Source: Flavobacterium sp. CG_23.5 (GTDB lineage: Bacteria; Bacteroidota; Bacteroidia; Flavobacteriales; Flavobacteriaceae). From it: a stretch of 64,000 nucleotides of DNA. A program made the translations under genes and the position numbers. The notes beneath the pieces are model-generated. The model did not search any database. It had not been told where the DNA came from and was given only the letters and a program-made list of their open reading frames with translations. The stretch's first letter is position 1; every line of letters begins with the position of its first letter. The stretch is from contig NZ_JAGGNA010000001.1 in NCBI RefSeq assembly GCF_017875765.1, forward strand, positions 3,251,001 through 3,315,000. Reading direction: 5' to 3'. Positions 1 to 9,411 of this stretch are shown one piece after another.

Positions 1-438
1 GCATTCATGTATTCCATCAATGGTGGAACTACGTACCAAACATCTAATTTCTTTGGTAGTTTAACTGCGGGAGTGTACAATTGGATTGTGAAAGATGCGA
101 ACAACTGTGTTATAAGCGGTACGGTTACTTTACGTAACCCAACTGATCCACTTGCTAAACCAGCTGCGCCAACTGTGACTGCTAGTTTTACAGCATATCC
201 AGTTCCTTTTAAAGATGTTCTTACAATCAGATACGATTTTGATTACCAATCTGACGTCACAATTGAAGTATTAAATTCACAAGGAATGCCTATACTTTCA
301 AAAACTGATACTAATAGTTATTTAGGCAAAGAAATTATGCTACACCTTCATACATATCAAGGTCAAGAGCAAGTTTATCTTGTCAAAGTAACTACTGATA
401 GAGGAAGTAGCGTTAAAAAAGTAATGTCTTCTAAATAA
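1..438 (+). CDS. C-terminal end of a T9SS-secreted SprB-repeat adhesin (5' truncated by window)
   Basis: The frame is open from base 1, so this is the tail of a larger gene. The first ~50 residues (YSINGGTTYQ, VKDANNC) look like a SprB/gliding-adhesin repeat. The last ~80 residues (AYPVPFKDVLTI ... VKVTTDRGSSVKKVMSSK) form a type A-like T9SS sorting domain nearly identical to the tails of the two large proteins that follow, so all three are probably exported and anchored on the cell surface by the same machinery. A strong hairpin terminator follows. The function of the missing part cannot be judged. The sorting-domain and SprB-repeat calls rest on family knowledge. Confidence 0.8.
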   Translation, partial: AFMYSINGGTTYQTSNFFGSLTAGVYNWIVKDANNCVISGTVTLRNPTDPLAKPAAPTVTASFTAYPVPFKDVLTIRYDFDYQSDVTIEVLNSQGMPILSKTDTNSYLGKEIMLHLHTYQGQEQVYLVKVTTDRGSSVKKVMSSK

Positions 439-494
439 TTTTAAATAATTAACTAATCCTATAAAATATAGAGAAGGATTGGAGTTTAAGATTA

Positions 495-529
495 AACCTC
501 GAAAGTTATACTTTCGAGGTTTTTTTTTG
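495..529 (+). terminator. Rho-independent terminator of the first adhesin gene
   Basis: An 11-bp perfect stem (AACCTCGAAAG / CTTTCGAGGTT) with a 5-nt loop is followed by a run of T. A near copy lies after the second adhesin gene, so the 3' regions were duplicated together with the genes. Confidence 0.85.
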
Positions 530-1349
530 ACTTTTTTCTCGCACTGAAATCAGCATATTTCAAATTTTGGCCGTAAGGGACTTTTGAAAAATGGAGTTGT
601 ACTTTAAATAATCAAGGATAAAACTGATTTGTGGGATAATAAAATCATTTCCAAAAAAAAGAGGATTTTAAACATAAAACACTAAATACGTTGAAGGAAA
701 TAGACAAAATACCTGTTAATAGGACGCTATAAAAATACCATTATGGTTATAAGAAATAACACCATTTTAAGATCTTTTATACTAGTTCATTAAACACCAT
801 TTCAGATGTCTTTTTTATGAATCCATAATCTATAAGGTTAATTTATATTTAATTGAATTAAAGCTTTCTTTTTAAGTCTAAAGCGATAGTGAGCTAGATT
901 GTAAGAATTAAATTCGCCCATTTCTCCACTGATTTATAAACCAAAAAATTCCAAAATTGGATAAAAAATAATTTAGATAATAGGATTAGAATTTATCACA
1001 TTTTATCTTTTTTTATGTGACGATTCCAACGAAAAAAATAAAGTACGGTAAGTAAGAAAAATTGTGTTTAATTTGTCGTTATTTTTAACACGTAATACAC
1101 TAACAATCAATACATTACGTTTTTGTTAATTTTTATTTCTATCTTAATTTTCTTATTTAATGATGTTCTTTGTCGATATAAATGGTGATTTAATCGAGTA
1201 TAATTTTGTTTTTCTGTCTCTTTTTGATTTAATGATTAATTTTAATCTCAGTAAATAATTAAGTTGTTTTTTAATTAAACAGCTTTTAAAAAAGTTTGTG
1301 GATAGGGATGTGTTTCTCCACATTATTATATCCTGATTATGAAGGTTAA

Positions 1350-1370
1350 CTTCATTAATTTTAAATGAAG
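1350..1370. promoter_or_regulatory. Palindrome upstream of adhesin gene, copy 1
   Basis: The sequence reads CTTCATT-AATTTTA-AATGAAG. A second palindrome of the same kind lies exactly 200 bp downstream (1550). Both have counterparts 190 bp apart before the other giant adhesin gene. It is a possible regulator site or RNA hairpin; which one cannot be told from sequence. Confidence 0.4.
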
Positions 1371-1549
1371 ATGGCTTATTTGCTGTTAGTTACATTTCCA
1401 AAAAATGTAAGATTCCAGTTTTTTCCTAATTACTATTTAATGTTAATTACTTAAAATTAACAGTCTGAATTTTTTCGCAAATCGATTTTATTTGGTAAAA
1501 GAAATGTTGTTTTTATTGAGCAAATAAAAACATTCATTAATGACGGTGA

Positions 1550-1569
1550 CTTCATTATTTTGAATGAAG
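1550..1569. promoter_or_regulatory. Palindrome upstream of adhesin gene, copy 2
   Basis: CTTCATT and AATGAAG arms follow the shared stretch ATTAATGACGGTGA. The counterpart at 7768-7786 keeps both the flank and the CTTCAT/ATGAAG arms, although the loop has changed. Confidence 0.4.
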
Positions 1570-1655
1570 AGAGTTGATGTTATCTTAAAGTTTTTCTATC
1601 CCAAGTCTGTAAACTTCCTTTTATATCTAATGTATGGTGCTAAAATACTTTTATT

Positions 1656-4600
1656 ATGAAAAAGAGTACACTTCTACAGTTTTTCGTTAATTTATATGGC
1701 AAAATAACCAATAGCCTTTTGACGAAAAATGCTCTTTCTAAATTAAATTTTCCAAAATTTAATGAGAGAACTTCAATCGATTTTTTATCGAGATTATGGA
1801 CCAGTCATTGGCGCCAGTCAATTGCTAAGCCTCTATTATGTTTGGCAGTTATGCTGATGGGCTACACAATTAATGCTCAGAATATTCAAGGTGTTGTTCC
1901 CGTAAAATATCCCCTTACCGGTTCTGGAGTGGATGGCGATGCCTTTGCTCATACACCTGATTTTACTAATTCTCTTTACATTAATACAGGAGACTTGTTT
2001 GACAATCTTCATCCCACTATTGCTGGGCATGGTTTGATTAATCCTCTTACTGGTGAAGTTTTTTACAAACCCAGTCTTACAGGATCTCAATCAATTCCTG
2101 TAACCTATCAGTTGAAGGATCCTTATCAAAATGATCCAACCATCTTTACTTCTTCCAATAAAATAAATGATAATCCTGGTACTTATACTTGGGGCGCTGG
2201 AAGCTCACCACCCAAAAATGAAATCCAAAATTGTGGAGTTCATTTTAGTTATGGTGATCCTGATAAAATAGGAGGGACAAGTACTGACGGAATAAGCTTT
2301 GTTACTCCTGGTGGTGTAAGAGGATCTTCTACAGATTTGTGGTGCCTTTTTGCCGGTGACCGTCAGACAATCAATGGAAGTAGTTACATTGATTTCGAGT
2401 TTTTACAAGCACCATTAACAATCACAGGTGCTGTTTATGGCTCCCCTGATCCCTTTAGCAACGTGGCTCCAATTACCGGTGGTAGTGGTGGATTTGTTAC
2501 TAGAGCACCCGCTTCAACAGGTGGACGAACACCAGGTGATATTTTAGTTACTATCGAATTTACACAAGGAGGTGGTGATGCAACCGTTGTGATTCGAAAA
2601 TGGTCATTATTAGGTGGGGTTTACGAATATGTTGTTATTCCGAATACTTCTTTTCCAAATCAAATCTTTATTACCAATAACGACTCATATACCCCGGTGC
2701 CTTTTGATGTTTTTGGAGTGAATCCTGGGATATATGCGCCCAATCAATTCGCTGAGGGTGCAATCAATCTTACTCAAGTTTTTTTAACAAGTCAGAATCA
2801 AAATCCATGTTTCGTCTTAAGTACTGTGTTTATTAGAACACGGTCTTCAGGAAGTTCATCTCAATCTGAATTGAAAGATTTCCCTTCCGCTCCAATACAA
2901 TTAAATTTGGATTTGACTCCAAATGCTAATGCAGGAGCTGATAAAGTTTTGACTTGCACCACTACTTCACTTGCTCTAAGCGGGTCTTCTACAACAGCAG
3001 GCGCAACTTACTCGTGGGTTGCCAGTAATGGCGGTCATATCGTTTCGGGAGCTAACACAGCTACGCCAATTGTTGATATGGCAGGTACCTATACGTTAAG
3101 TGTTTCCATTCCATCGAATCCTTTGTGTAAAGGAACTGATATCGCATTGGTAACCTTAAATAATACTCCGCCTAACGCTAATGCAGGAGCTGATAAGGTG
3201 TTAAACTGTACTGTTACTTCAATTGCCCTAAGCGGATCTTCCACAACAGCGGGAGCTACTTACTCTTGGGCTGCCAGCAATGGAGGAAATATCGTTTCGG
3301 GAGGAACAACAGCTACGCCAACCGTTAATGCGGCAGGTACGTATACGTTAACCGTTACCGATCCGGCCAATGGCTGTACTGCTACCGATATAGCATTGGT
3401 TACCCTTAACAATACAGCACCAAACGCTAATGCAGGAGCTGATAAAGTGTTGACTTGTACTGTTACTTCAATTGCCTTAAGCGGATCTTCCACAACAGCG
3501 GGAGCTACTTATTCTTGGGCTGCCAGCAATGGAGGAAATATCGTTTCCGGAGGAACAACAGCTACGCCAACCGTTAATGCAGCAGGTACTTATACGTTAA
3601 CCGTTACCAATCCAGCCAACGGCTGTACTGCTACTGATATAGCATTGGTTACTCTTAACAATACAGCACCTAATGCTAATGCAGGAGCTGATAAAGTGTT
3701 GACTTGTACTGTTACTTCAATTGTCTTAAGCGGATCTTCCACAACAGCGGGAGCTACTTACTCTTGGGCTGCCAGCAATGGAGGAAATATCGTTTCCGGA
3801 GGAACAACAGCTACGCCAACCGTTAATGCAGCAGGTACGTATACGTTAACCGTTACCAATCCAGCTAACGGCTGTACGGCTACCGATATAGCTTTGGTAA
3901 CTTTAGACAGTTCATTACCTAATGTGAATGCAGGAGCCGACAAAGTGTTGACTTGTACTGTTACTTCAATTGCCTTAAGCGGATCTTCCACAACAGCGGG
4001 AGCTACTTTTTCTTGGGCTGCCAGCAATGGAGGATTTATCGTTTCCGGAGGAACAACAGCTACACCAACCGTTAATGCAGCAGGTACTTATACGTTAACC
4101 GTTACCAATCCAGCCAACGGCTGTACCGCTACCGATGTAGCCTTGGTGACTCTAAACAACACGGCACCTAATGCTAATGCAGGAGCAGATAAAGTGTTGA
4201 CTTGTACTGTTACTTCAATTGCCTTAAGCGGATCTTCCACAACAGCGGGAGCTACTTTCTCTTGGGCTGCCAGCAATGGAGGATTTATCGTTTCCGGAGG
4301 AACAACAGCTACGCCAACAGTTAATGCAGCAGGTACGTATACGTTAACCGTTACCAATCCAGCCAACGGCTGTACCGCTACTGATGTAGCATTGGTGACT
4401 CTAAACAATACAACACCAAATGTTAATGCAGGAGCAGATAAAGAGTTGACTTGTACTATTACTTCAATTGCCTTAAGCGGATCTTCCACAACTGCGGGAG
4501 CTACTTTCTCTTGGGCTGCCAGCAATGGAGGATTTATCGTTTCCGGAGGGACAACAGCTACACCAACCGTTAATGCAGCAGGTACTTATACGTTAACCGT

Positions 4601-7379
4601 TACCAATCCAGCCAACGGCTGTACCGCTACCGATATAGCATTGGTAACTTTAGACAATTCATTACCTAATGCTAATGCAGGAGCCGACAAAGTGTTGACC
4701 TGTACCGTTACTTCAATTGCCCTAAGCGGATCTTCCACAACAGCGGGAGCTACTTACTCTTGGGCTGCCAGTAATGGAGGATTTATCGTTTCCGGAGGAA
4801 CAACAGCTACGCCAACAGTTAATGCGGCAGGTACGTATACGTTAACTGTTACCAATCCAGCCAACGGCTGTACTGCTACCGATATAGCATTGGTTACTCT
4901 AAACAATACAGCACCTAATGCTAATGCAGGAGCAGATAAAGTGTTGACTTGTACTGTTACTTCAATTGCCTTAAGTGGATCTTCCACAACAGCGGGAGCT
5001 ACTTTCTCTTGGGCAGCCAGCAATGGAGGATTTATCGTTTCCGGAGGAACAACAGCTACGCCAACAGTTAATGCAGCAGGTACGTATACTTTAACTGTTA
5101 CCAATCCAGCCAACGGCTGTACCGCTACTGATGTAGCATTGGTGACTCTAAACAATACAACACCAAATGTTAATGCAGGAGCAGATAAAGTGTTGACTTG
5201 TACTGTTACTTCAATTGCCTTAAGCGGATCTTCCACAACTGCGGGAGCTACTTTCTCTTGGGCAGCCAGCAATGGAGGATTTATCGTTTCCGGAGGAACA
5301 ACAGCTACACCAACCGTTAATGCAGCAGGTACTTATACGTTAACCGTTACCGATCCAGCCAATGGCTGTACTGCTACTGATATAGCATTGGTTACTCTTA
5401 ACAATACAGCGCCTAATGTTAGTGCAGGAGCTGATAAAGTGTTAACTTGTACTGTTACTTCAATTGCCTTAAGCGGATCTTCCACAACAGCGGGAGCTAC
5501 TTACTCTTGGGCTGCCAGCAATGGAGGATTTATCGTTTCCGGAGGAACAACAGCTACGCCAACCGTTAATGCAGCAGGTACTTATACGTTAACAGTTACC
5601 AATCCAGCCAACGGCTGTACAGCTACCGATATAGCTTTGGTAACTTTAGACAGTTCATTACCTAATGTGAATGCAGGAGCCGACAAAGTGTTGACTTGTA
5701 CTGTTACTTCAATTGCCTTAAGCGGATCTTCCACAACAGCGGGAGCTACTTATTCTTGGGCTGCCAGCAATGGAGGATTTATCGTTTCCGGAGGAACAAC
5801 AGCTACACCAACCGTTAATGCGGCAGGTACATATACGTTAACCGTTACCAATCCAGCCAATGGCTGTACTGCTACTGATATAGCATTGGTTACTCTAAAC
5901 AATATAGCACCTAATGCTAATGCAGGAGCTGATAAAGTGTTGACCTGTACCGTTACTTCAATTGCCTTAAGCGGATCTTCCACAACCGCGGGCGCTACTT
6001 TCTCTTGGGCTGCCAGCAATGGAGGATTCATCGTTTCCGGAGGAACAACAGCTACACCAACCGTTAATGCAGCAGGTACTTATACTTTAACTGTTACCAA
6101 TCCAGCCAACGGCTGTACTGCTACAGATATAGCATTGGTTACCCTCAACAATACAGCACCTAACGCAAATGCAGGCGCTGATGCTCAGATATTATGCAGT
6201 ACCACTAGTGTAGTTCTATCGGGTTCTTCCACAACAGTAGGAGCTACTTTCTCTTGGGTTGCCAGCAATGGAGGAAATATCGTTTCCGGAGCAACAACAG
6301 CTACACCAACAGTTGATGCAGCAGGTACGTATACATTAACCGTTACCAATCCGGCCAACGGCTGTACCGCTACCGATTTTGCTTTGGTAACTGTTCAAAT
6401 TTGCGTAAAAGCGCTATGTACTTATACTCAAGGGTATTATGGTAATGCTGGAGGAACTTCCTGTGCTGACGGAATTAAATACTCTACTATTGGGTTGATT
6501 GAAAAAGCTTTGGCTTATTATGGAGGTACAATGACTCTTGGTTTGACTGGACATTCTGTTTTGGTCAATAATGCACAAGCTGTTATCAATGTAATGCCAG
6601 GAGGTGGAGGTAGTCGTGTACTATCTGCAGGAGACTATTCTATCACTAATTTACCTTCTAGCTATTTGTCTAAACAAGGCAGAATCAATAATACTTTGTT
6701 GGCTCAGACACTTGCTTTAGGTCTTAACATAGGTATAAATGGAGCTCTTGGTGATTTTGCATTGCAAGCGGGAACTTTCGCTATTGCCATGCCAGCAGGT
6801 GGTTGTGGATCAGATACTCCAAAAGTACGCTCTTGTAATCCTGATGGAACCGTGAATAATGAATATAAATATTACACTATTCCTAGTAACATTGTAACCG
6901 CTTTAGGAGCTAATGCTACCGTACAAGGATTGTATAATTTAGCAAACCAAGCTTTAGGTGGAGGATCAACCAATGGTCTTACACTTTCACAAATAGCAAG
7001 TGCGGTAGATTTAATCAACAATGCTTTTGATGAATGTAGAATATTCGTAGGGTATAATATTCAACCATTAGTATGTCCTATTCTTACAATCGCACCAACA
7101 ACTACCAGTAAAATGGAACCAGCAGGTTTTGATGCGTATCCTGTGCCATTCAAAGATGTGTTGACCATTCAATATAAATTTGATTATGTGTCCGATGTTA
7201 AAATTGAAGTAATCAATGCAACTGGAAGAACAGTGCTTACCAAAGAAGATAGCAATAGTTATTTAAACGAAGAAGTTGCGCTAAACCTTAAAATGAATAG
7301 AGGTCAAGAGCAAGTATATGTTGTAAAAGTAACTACGAATCGAGGAAGTAGTGTGAAAAAAGTAATGTCTTCAAAATAG
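1656..7379 (+). CDS. Giant T9SS-secreted adhesin with 14 Ig/PKD-like repeats
   Basis: This 1907-residue protein is probably a cell-surface adhesin. A ~75-residue leader ends in a hydrophobic stretch before NAQN; about 60 residues precede the usual signal peptide, and the third adhesin gene shares them. Residues ~76-420 are a unique region. Residues 423 to ~1580 are 14 tandem units of 83 residues (first unit 84), each with NANAGADKVLTC near the start and TYTLTVTNPANGCTA near the end, like PKD/Ig-type bacterial repeats with paired Cys. Residues ~1583-1800 are a Cys- and Gly-rich domain beginning CTYTQGYYGN that I cannot name. The last ~80 residues are a T9SS sorting domain ending KKVMSSK. The start was chosen because MKKST is conserved in the paralogue. 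The binding partner is unknown. Confidence 0.88.
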   Translation: MKKSTLLQFFVNLYGKITNSLLTKNALSKLNFPKFNERTSIDFLSRLWTSHWRQSIAKPLLCLAVMLMGYTINAQNIQGVVPVKYPLTGSGVDGDAFAHTPDFTNSLYINTGDLFDNLHPTIAGHGLINPLTGEVFYKPSLTGSQSIPVTYQLKDPYQNDPTIFTSSNKINDNPGTYTWGAGSSPPKNEIQNCGVHFSYGDPDKIGGTSTDGISFVTPGGVRGSSTDLWCLFAGDRQTINGSSYIDFEFLQAPLTITGAVYGSPDPFSNVAPITGGSGGFVTRAPASTGGRTPGDILVTIEFTQGGGDATVVIRKWSLLGGVYEYVVIPNTSFPNQIFITNNDSYTPVPFDVFGVNPGIYAPNQFAEGAINLTQVFLTSQNQNPCFVLSTVFIRTRSSGSSSQSELKDFPSAPIQLNLDLTPNANAGADKVLTCTTTSLALSGSSTTAGATYSWVASNGGHIVSGANTATPIVDMAGTYTLSVSIPSNPLCKGTDIALVTLNNTPPNANAGADKVLNCTVTSIALSGSSTTAGATYSWAASNGGNIVSGGTTATPTVNAAGTYTLTVTDPANGCTATDIALVTLNNTAPNANAGADKVLTCTVTSIALSGSSTTAGATYSWAASNGGNIVSGGTTATPTVNAAGTYTLTVTNPANGCTATDIALVTLNNTAPNANAGADKVLTCTVTSIVLSGSSTTAGATYSWAASNGGNIVSGGTTATPTVNAAGTYTLTVTNPANGCTATDIALVTLDSSLPNVNAGADKVLTCTVTSIALSGSSTTAGATFSWAASNGGFIVSGGTTATPTVNAAGTYTLTVTNPANGCTATDVALVTLNNTAPNANAGADKVLTCTVTSIALSGSSTTAGATFSWAASNGGFIVSGGTTATPTVNAAGTYTLTVTNPANGCTATDVALVTLNNTTPNVNAGADKELTCTITSIALSGSSTTAGATFSWAASNGGFIVSGGTTATPTVNAAGTYTLTVTNPANGCTATDIALVTLDNSLPNANAGADKVLTCTVTSIALSGSSTTAGATYSWAASNGGFIVSGGTTATPTVNAAGTYTLTVTNPANGCTATDIALVTLNNTAPNANAGADKVLTCTVTSIALSGSSTTAGATFSWAASNGGFIVSGGTTATPTVNAAGTYTLTVTNPANGCTATDVALVTLNNTTPNVNAGADKVLTCTVTSIALSGSSTTAGATFSWAASNGGFIVSGGTTATPTVNAAGTYTLTVTDPANGCTATDIALVTLNNTAPNVSAGADKVLTCTVTSIALSGSSTTAGATYSWAASNGGFIVSGGTTATPTVNAAGTYTLTVTNPANGCTATDIALVTLDSSLPNVNAGADKVLTCTVTSIALSGSSTTAGATYSWAASNGGFIVSGGTTATPTVNAAGTYTLTVTNPANGCTATDIALVTLNNIAPNANAGADKVLTCTVTSIALSGSSTTAGATFSWAASNGGFIVSGGTTATPTVNAAGTYTLTVTNPANGCTATDIALVTLNNTAPNANAGADAQILCSTTSVVLSGSSTTVGATFSWVASNGGNIVSGATTATPTVDAAGTYTLTVTNPANGCTATDFALVTVQICVKALCTYTQGYYGNAGGTSCADGIKYSTIGLIEKALAYYGGTMTLGLTGHSVLVNNAQAVINVMPGGGGSRVLSAGDYSITNLPSSYLSKQGRINNTLLAQTLALGLNIGINGALGDFALQAGTFAIAMPAGGCGSDTPKVRSCNPDGTVNNEYKYYTIPSNIVTALGANATVQGLYNLANQALGGGSTNGLTLSQIASAVDLINNAFDECRIFVGYNIQPLVCPILTIAPTTTSKMEPAGFDAYPVPFKDVLTIQYKFDYVSDVKIEVINATGRTVLTKEDSNSYLNEEVALNLKMNRGQEQVYVVKVTTNRGSSVKKVMSSK
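2922..6401 (+). repeat. Tandem 249-bp coding repeat, 14 units
   Basis: Unit starts are at 2922, 3174, 3423, 3672, 3921, 4170, 4419, 4668, 4917, 5166, 5415, 5664, 5913 and 6162. The first and last units are the most divergent and the inner twelve are nearly identical in protein. Variants (FIVSGG or NIVSGG; ATYSW or ATFSW; NNTAP, DSSLP or NNTTP ends) recur in mixed combinations, as expected after unequal crossing-over or gene conversion. Confidence 0.9.
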
Positions 7380-7433
7380 TAGAATTAATAATCTAATCCT
7401 ATAAAATATAGAGAAGGGTTGGATAGTGGGATT

Positions 7434-7465
7434 AAACCTCGAAAGTCTTACTTTCGGGGTTTATT
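7434..7465 (+). terminator. Rho-independent terminator of the giant adhesin gene
   Basis: The hairpin AAACCTCGAAAG / CTTTCGGGGTTT has one G-T wobble and a TCTTA-like loop, followed by a T-rich stretch. It is homologous to the terminator at 495-529. Confidence 0.75.
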
Positions 7466-7767
7466 TCTACTTTTGTTAATTGAGTTCGAAGTTGTTTTTT
7501 TAAAATAACCTCGTTGGGTTAATAAAGAATATTAGTATAGAATCCCTACAAATGAATATCCTTTTGATGATGGTGCACTTCATACAACTTTTATGGAGAT
7601 GGCTTGTTTTGATGGTTGTTGCAGTTTCCTAAAGATGTAAACTTCCAGTTTTTAGTACTATTAAATACTTAGATTGATAGTAAAATTTCCCCCCAAATTG
7701 ATTTTTATTACCGTAAGTGAAATGTTGTTTTTATGATACAAATAAAGACACTCATTAATGATGGTGA

Positions 7768-7786
7768 CTTCATGATTTATATGAAG
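7768..7786. promoter_or_regulatory. Palindrome upstream of the IS-split adhesin gene
   Basis: CTTCAT-GATTTAT-ATGAAG lies about 100 bp before the start codon at 7874 and corresponds to the site at 1550. A decayed partner is at 7578-7598. Conservation of position and arms between the two upstream regions argues for function. Confidence 0.35.
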
Positions 7787-7873
7787 ATGGATTATGTTTT
7801 TCTAAACGTTTTTCTATCCCAGATCTGTAAACTTCCTTTTATAACTAATATATGGTATTAAACTACTTTAATC

Positions 7874-7913
7874 ATGAAAAAGAGTACAATTTTCGAGTTT
7901 TTCGAAGACTTAT
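7874..7913 (+). pseudogene. Detached 5' end of the repeat-adhesin gene (first 13 codons)
   Basis: ATG at 7874 begins MKKSTIFEFFEDL, matching the start MKKSTLLQFFVNL of the adhesin at 1656. The reading frame is cut by the IS3-family element at 7914. Removing the element and one TTAT copy joins this piece in frame to the sequence before 9486, and the joined protein aligns without gaps to the first ~48 residues of the 1656 protein. It is therefore the original translation start, now separated from its gene. Confidence 0.9.
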
Positions 7914-8014
7914 TGGTTTAGCCCCCTAATAATCGGACTTTAACATTTTAAGTTTTACAAACATACGCAATTAGTCAATATCTTTGTCTTGCAAGGAACA
8001 AACGAAGGCGAGTT

Positions 8015-9100
8015 TTACACCGATGTTTGTAGAAATGTTTCAGGCCTGGTCATTTCGATTTCACTAAAATTTAGTTCACCCACAAAAAAAGGCGGAATCT
8101 CTAAATTTTGCAAGGAACTGCACTTCAGACTCGTATTGCCCGATATTTGTTGGTATGGGATTTTGAGTTTGAATGTTATTTTTCGTTTTATTTCATCTCT
8201 TTTTTGTTCGATTAGCCCTTTATTCCAGCATTCTAAAAAGATATTTGGAGGTAAATTACAAACTGAGGAATGTAGACGTTCATTATTGTATTTCTCATAA
8301 AAAATGGTCAAAACACCTTCCAATTCATCGATTGTCCAAAAATGAAAAGGTCTTAGTTTTTTTGCTAAAATAGCATGAAAACTCTCAATATGTCCATTTT
8401 CCTGTGGGGTATATGGATGTGTAAAGACTTGATTCAGGTAGTTATCTTTGAAGAAATTTTGAATCATTTTTGCCGAAAATCGACTGTCATTATCATTGCG
8501 AACCTCAATATGAATCCCTTTTTCTAGGCAATTATTTGGTTGTAAATGATTTATTATAATATGTTCCCATGCCCTTTTAACATCTTCTTTTTTGATGGAA
8601 TAGGCAACCGTCCAATGCAAAACAAGTCTGGTAAAAGTGTCAATAGTTGTTAGCACATAGCTATGCATTTTATACTCCTCGACCCACACAAATTTAATGT
8701 CCATTTCCAAAACTTCAAAGGGCTGACTTGGAAAAACCTTACGGTATTTTACCCTGGTTTTACTAGGCTTTTGATGTTGTTCCTTCAATAATTGTGCGCC
8801 TTTCATCAATCGATATACTTTCTTATGATTAATATCGTAACCCATCAGTTGTAATCTAGTTTCCATTTTCCGATGACCATAATCTGTGTCGAGATCTTGA
8901 TGAGCTTGCTTTATTTCTTCAATAATCACATCATTTGAAACTTCAAATTTTTGCCCGTACTTGTCAGTGTAAAAAGTCGTCGTAGAAGGACTTCTTCCTT
9001 GATTAGTCCGCTTGTTTTGATAATAATACTGGTGCTTGGTTATTGCTGAAATTTGAAATGCTACTTCTTTCTTCAAGCCCTGAAAAATGTAGCCTCTCAC
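8015..9100 (-). CDS. IS3-family transposase OrfB (DDE integrase domain)
   Basis: This 361-residue protein has an N-terminal HTH_21-like region (KQAHQDLDTDYGHRKMETRL) and an rve integrase core. Candidate DDE residues lie in EMDIKFVWV, RNDNDSRFSA and PQENGHIESFH. The start codon appears to be GTG at 9100, overlapping the orfA stop. In IS3 elements the active enzyme is usually an OrfAB fusion made by -1 frameshifting. The run of seven A just before the orfA stop (complement of 9108-9114) is a suitable slippery site, and the orfB frame is open across it. Full length. Confidence 0.93.
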   Translation of the reverse strand: MRGYIFQGLKKEVAFQISAITKHQYYYQNKRTNQGRSPSTTTFYTDKYGQKFEVSNDVIIEEIKQAHQDLDTDYGHRKMETRLQLMGYDINHKKVYRLMKGAQLLKEQHQKPSKTRVKYRKVFPSQPFEVLEMDIKFVWVEEYKMHSYVLTTIDTFTRLVLHWTVAYSIKKEDVKRAWEHIIINHLQPNNCLEKGIHIEVRNDNDSRFSAKMIQNFFKDNYLNQVFTHPYTPQENGHIESFHAILAKKLRPFHFWTIDELEGVLTIFYEKYNNERLHSSVCNLPPNIFLECWNKGLIEQKRDEIKRKITFKLKIPYQQISGNTSLKCSSLQNLEIPPFFVGELNFSEIEMTRPETFLQTSV

Positions 9101-9411
9101 GAGTTCCTTTTTTTCTCCAAGGCGAATTTCTTTTTTAGCAATTCGTCTTTTAACTTGCCTTCAAGCTCTTTTTGAATAACAATTTCTTTGAGTAGCTTGT
9201 TTTCTTTTTCCAGTTCTCTGATTCGTTTAAGCTGCGCGGGGGTCATTCCATGTGCGAAGCCCTCTTCGCCCATAGTATCCATCTTCTTCTTCCATGAGTA
9301 ATAACTCGCAGGAAATACCGAATATTTCTCTAATGTAGGTTTAACACCTTGTTCTGAAGCTTCCTTTATGATCTTTAGCTTCTCTTCTTTGGTAAATTTT
9401 CTCTTTTCCAT
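9097..9411 (-). CDS. IS3-family transposase OrfA (helix-turn-helix)
   Basis: This 104-residue protein has a helix-turn-helix of the IS3 OrfA type (FTKEEKLKIIKEASEQG ... YYSWKKK) followed by a leucine-rich coiled segment (LEKENKLLKEIVIQKELEGK) used for multimerisation. It ends in a GTGA overlap with orfB. It binds the element's terminal repeats and supplies the N-terminal part of the OrfAB transposase. Confidence 0.92.
   Translation of the reverse strand: MEKRKFTKEEKLKIIKEASEQGVKPTLEKYSVFPASYYSWKKKMDTMGEEGFAHGMTPAQLKRIRELEKENKLLKEIVIQKELEGKLKDELLKKKFALEKKRNS

Larger units (their letters stand above)
530..1655. other. Long AT-rich intergenic region upstream of the giant adhesin gene
   Basis: No convincing gene lies in this 1.1 kb. 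The last ~320 bp are clearly related to the ~310 bp before the third adhesin gene (about 7565-7873), including two short palindromes and the stretch just before the start codon. This suggests a long conserved 5' regulatory or leader region. An inverted repeat ACGTAAT/ATTACGT with a 17-nt spacer lies at 1090-1120. I see no TAnnTTTG box at a convincing distance from the start. Confidence 0.5.

Noticed and set aside
3260..6031. Several long minus-strand frames (77-172 codons) inside the adhesin repeat array
   Set aside because: They repeat with the 249-bp period and mirror the coding repeat; they have no start context and no recognisable protein character. Antisense shadows.
7989..8373. Plus-strand frames within the IS3 element
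   Set aside because: They are opposite to the orfB transposase frame, which has clear DDE motifs.
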